A DNA stretch of 17,084 nt from Bryobacterales bacterium (GTDB lineage Bacteria; Acidobacteriota; Terriglobia; Bryobacterales; Bryobacteraceae): the NCBI GenBank assembly GCA_003132905.1, contig PKZC01000356.1, forward strand, positions 35,733 through 52,816, read 5' to 3'. The position numbers and the translations under genes were made by a program. This document shows positions 14,723 through 17,084 of the stretch, one piece after another (the stretch's first letter is position 1; every line of letters begins with the position of its first letter). The notes under the pieces are model-generated. The model worked only from the letters and a program-made list of their open reading frames with translations, had not been told where the DNA came from and did no database searches.

Positions 14723-15462
14723 TTACAGTTCCAGTCGCCCCTTGTACACCATATCCTTCAAGAGAAATTTGGCCTTGATACGAAGTGGCCCAATGGCGCT
14801 CACGAACGTCACGTCCTTATCGGCCGGTGCAATTGGGCGTGTACCTCTAGGGAAGGCAAACAAGATGCCCTCTTGATCAGCGGTGGTAACCATCTCAACC
14901 CGGTCCGGAAATATCGGATCCTGGCCTTTGCGCTGCAACGAGGTTTTATCTTTCAACCGGGCTGTGAGTGTTTCCGAATCCGATATTCCCCCCGAACCTC
15001 GGGATCTGCCGCCCGGCATCGCGCCGTTGATTGGCAGTCCGCTGACGAAAATCTCATAGTATTCCGCGACGCGTTCCGGCGAACTCTTGGAGGCAAGTCG
15101 TATTGGAAGCGCGGAGTCCCAGCGCACGACGATCATCAGCTCCGGTATCGAGTCGGGACCGCCGCCAAATCCACCGCCCGGAGGGCCGCCACCAGGGGGA
15201 CCACCTCCGCCTGGTGGGCCGCCGATTCCACCGCCTGGAGGACCCCCCCTGGGGCACCGCCAGGAGGGCCTCCGTTCAAGTCGCCGAAATCGACTGGCAC
15301 CTGTTTCGCCCAAGGCGACTTCGTAAGAATCTGATGGATATCTTTCTCCGACCAATCCTCCGGCTGCTTGGAGCTCCAGGAATCTCCTGGCGTAAACGCG
15401 GAAGCGCGCAATCCGAGAATCGCGGCTGGGCTGATGGCAAGCAGAAAACGTCGCGTGATCAT
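14723..15462 (-). pseudogene. Exported protein gene, frame broken at a G7 run in a Gly/Pro-rich segment
   Basis: Two frames join to one protein of about 246 residues. From ATG 15462 a signal peptide (ITRRFLLAISPAAILGLRA; RR could suggest Tat) is followed by DWSEKDIHQILTKSPWAKQV and NGGPPGGAPGG. The frame then fails in a run of seven G (15243-15249, minus strand). The neighbouring frame resumes with more GGPPGGG repeats and then ELMIVVRWDSALPIRLA, VAEYYEIFVSGLP, ARLKDKTSLQRKGQDPIFPD, ILFAFPRGTRPIAPADKDVT and KFLLKDMVYKGRLEL to the TAA at 14723. I recognise this as an acidobacterial exported family whose members have a W-S/D-x-K-D start and an LKDMVYxGKLEL end; its role is unknown. Adding one G or removing two restores the frame. 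Both halves otherwise look well kept, so the break is recent, variable or an error. Confidence 0.72.
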
Positions 15463-15546
15463 AAGGCGATGCAAGAATCCTTGTTCAAGAGACGCTCCGC
15501 GCAGGGTGTTGCGGCACCTCAATAGACCACCATTTTGTGAATATTT

Positions 15547-16848
15547 GTGACCCCCTGTTCGATCAACGCCTCAGTCACCCGCGCCGGAAAGGCCAGACTA
15601 AGTCTGTGGCTTCTCCTCACATTCTTCCTTGGCGCGGGAATTTTACTGGCAGCTATCCATGATGCGTCGAACTTTGGCATTGTTCGACATCAACTCAATA
15701 GTCTCTGCACAGCGGCCGACGCAGTCTATTGGCGCGGGGGATCCCAGCGCCTATCGCTGCTGCTGCTGTGGATCGATCAAGGATTAGGAATACAGCCGCA
15801 TTTGCTCGATCTCAGGGGGCATGATCTGGCAGACGGCTCTGATCGGTCTGCCTGGCTCACCACAACCAGCCAGCGACGCTTCCCTTTCCCTCCTCGCGGC
15901 CCGATCGTCGTCCGCAAATTCGCATCGACCGTCTGTGTGTTGAATCCCCCGTCAGATCCAGCCCCCTTGCCAATCCAGCCATCGCTGTGGGTGGTGCCCT
16001 TCTTGTTTCTCCTGTGCTGCACTGTATCGTTGTACATTACACTGCGGCTTCGCCGGATCGAAGCGGCCGTAAATCACTTCGGATCCGGAGAACTCGGCGC
16101 GAGAGCGGCCACCGAATCCGACGACCCGATCGGGCGTCTGGCGAAATCGTTCAACCATACGGCTGATCGCATCGAATCCCTCGTGGAGGCCCATCAACAA
16201 CTGTGTGCAGATATCGCTCATGAACTGCGCTCACCATTGGCGCGCCTGCTACTAGCAATACGGCTAGGCCGACATGACGCCCCGGGGGCACTCGATCGAA
16301 TCGAAGTCGAGGCTTACCGCATCAACGATTTACTCGATGAACTGCTGGATGTGGTGCGGGCCGAAATCGATCCTGCGACGATGTCATCCGATACGATCGA
16401 CTTGGAGTCGATCCTGACGGAGATCGCAGACCGCTGCGACATCGAAGCTCAGAACCGAAACTGTGAACTCACCGTCAGCCTATTTGAGCCTGGCAGCCTG
16501 GCGTGTGATTCCGAGTTGCTGCGCAGGGCGGTGGAAAACGTGCTTCGCAATGCCCTTCAGCACAGTCCTCCTGGATCGGTTGTTGAACTTTCGGCCGGCG
16601 GCGACGCTGATCACGTCTTTATCCGCATCCGGGATTACGGAAAGGGGGTTCCCGAGTCAGCCCTACGAGACATCTTCCGCGCCTTCTACCGGGTCGAACC
16701 GAGCGGCGAACGAAGCTCTGAGGGGACTGGTCTCGGATTGGCGATCGCTCAGCGGGCGGTTGCAGTCCATCGGGGGACGATTTCGGCGGAGAACGCCAAC
16801 CCAGGTCTTCTCGTAGAAATTCGACTCCCTCGAAGTCAGCAAGGGTAA
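15547..16848 (+). CDS. Second sensor histidine kinase, paralogous to the first
   Basis: A 433-residue membrane kinase. Transmembrane helices lie at about 18-38 and 146-167, with a periplasmic part of about 107 residues that shows no clear likeness to the first kinase. The rest follows the same plan: HAMP (about 168-215), the phosphoacceptor motif DIAHELRSPLARL with His225, N box (ENVLRNALQH), G1 (DYGKG, 363-367), F box (FRAFYRVE) and G2 (GTGLGLA). The stretch DSELLRRAVENVLRNALQH is almost the same as in the kinase at 7926-9224, so the two derive from a duplication or close relatives. The start is a GTG at 15547 with no evident ribosome binding site; it is the first start after a TGA at 15538. 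The partner regulator starts 7 nt after its stop. Confidence 0.9.
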   Translation: MTPCSINASVTRAGKARLSLWLLLTFFLGAGILLAAIHDASNFGIVRHQLNSLCTAADAVYWRGGSQRLSLLLLWIDQGLGIQPHLLDLRGHDLADGSDRSAWLTTTSQRRFPFPPRGPIVVRKFASTVCVLNPPSDPAPLPIQPSLWVVPFLFLLCCTVSLYITLRLRRIEAAVNHFGSGELGARAATESDDPIGRLAKSFNHTADRIESLVEAHQQLCADIAHELRSPLARLLLAIRLGRHDAPGALDRIEVEAYRINDLLDELLDVVRAEIDPATMSSDTIDLESILTEIADRCDIEAQNRNCELTVSLFEPGSLACDSELLRRAVENVLRNALQHSPPGSVVELSAGGDADHVFIRIRDYGKGVPESALRDIFRAFYRVEPSGERSSEGTGLGLAIAQRAVAVHRGTISAENANPGLLVEIRLPRSQQG

Positions 16849-16855
16849 GTCTGCA

Positions 16856-17084
16856 ATGGTTCGCCAGCTATCATCTCAAACCAAATTGCTAGTCGTGGAC
16901 GACGACCCGGAACTGTGCGCCATGCTTAAACAGTTCTTTGGGGAGGCGGGATTTGTCGTCGACTCTGAGTTGAATGGGGACCGCGGCGCGGCTCGTGCGC
17001 AGACGGGCGGTTATGATCTGATGATTCTCGACGTGACCCTTCCAGGCTTAAACGGGCTGGGAGTGCTTCGCAGAATTCGGCGCG
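16856..17084 (+). CDS. Response regulator receiver domain, 3' end cut by window edge
   Basis: From ATG 16856 the frame is open to the end of the window and reads 76 residues of a receiver domain: KLLVVDDDPELCAMLKQFF with the acidic residues at 15-17, then YDLMILDVTLPGLNGLGVL with the phosphoacceptor D59. The Thr, Lys and output domain lie outside the window, though an OmpR-type output is expected by analogy with the first system. It lies 7 nt after the kinase stop, AAGGG at 16841-16845 could be its ribosome binding site, and the ELCxMxxxF pattern matches the regulator at 9221-9958. The order kinase then regulator is the reverse of the first system. Confidence 0.88.
   Translation, partial: MVRQLSSQTKLLVVDDDPELCAMLKQFFGEAGFVVDSELNGDRGAARAQTGGYDLMILDVTLPGLNGLGVLRRIRR

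Noticed and set aside
14603..15334. Plus-strand open frame of 243 codons
   Set aside because: It runs antisense to both halves of the broken exported-protein gene and shows low-complexity Gly/Pro mirror sequence and no recognisable motifs.

Overview
The window reads as a piece of an Acidobacteriota chromosome, most likely from the Bryobacterales / Candidatus Solibacter group. The case rests on family content rather than any marker gene: an Oar-like TonB-dependent receptor with an N-terminal carboxypeptidase-regulatory domain, a C-terminal tail matching the TIGR03437 domain typical of Solibacter, DUF6152 and DUF5666 exported proteins, an exported GlcG/HbpS-like protein, and several exported proteins with Gly/Pro-rich segments. 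This assignment is from memory of the families; no search was run.

Layout. (1) Positions 1-2623, plus strand: four small genes that appear to be exported (GlcG/HbpS-like, cut by the window edge; DUF6152; a conserved protein of unknown function; a SnoaL/NTF2-like protein), ending in an out-of-frame remnant of a TIGR03437 domain. (2) About 2820-5510: an accessory, decaying stretch. It holds an XRE antitoxin behind a broken RelE/Gp49-type toxin (minus strand), a frameshifted helix-turn-helix gene preceded by an array of 11-bp phased repeats (minus strand), a small excisionase-like HTH protein (plus strand), and a gamma-glutamylcyclotransferase that has lost its N-terminal half. (3) 6056-7713, minus strand: an exported amidohydrolase and a small gene interrupted by an in-frame TGA. 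(4) 7926-17084: a two-component system (minus strand, regulator then kinase), a divergent DUF5666 - TonB receptor pair (plus strand), a small zinc-ribbon protein, a minus-strand exported-protein gene broken at a G7 run, and a second, paralogous two-component system (plus strand, kinase then regulator, the latter cut by the window edge).

How the genes may work together. The DUF5666 protein and the receptor are separated by only 52 nt and probably share a promoter that lies back to back with the first regulator gene; a short inverted repeat in that gap is a candidate operator. The two flanking kinases resemble each other closely in their catalytic domains but have different sensor regions, so the region looks like an envelope module bracketed by duplicated sensors. 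This is inference from layout. No CRISPR array, rRNA, tRNA or intact transposase was seen. At least five genes are broken or truncated, which is many for 17 kb.
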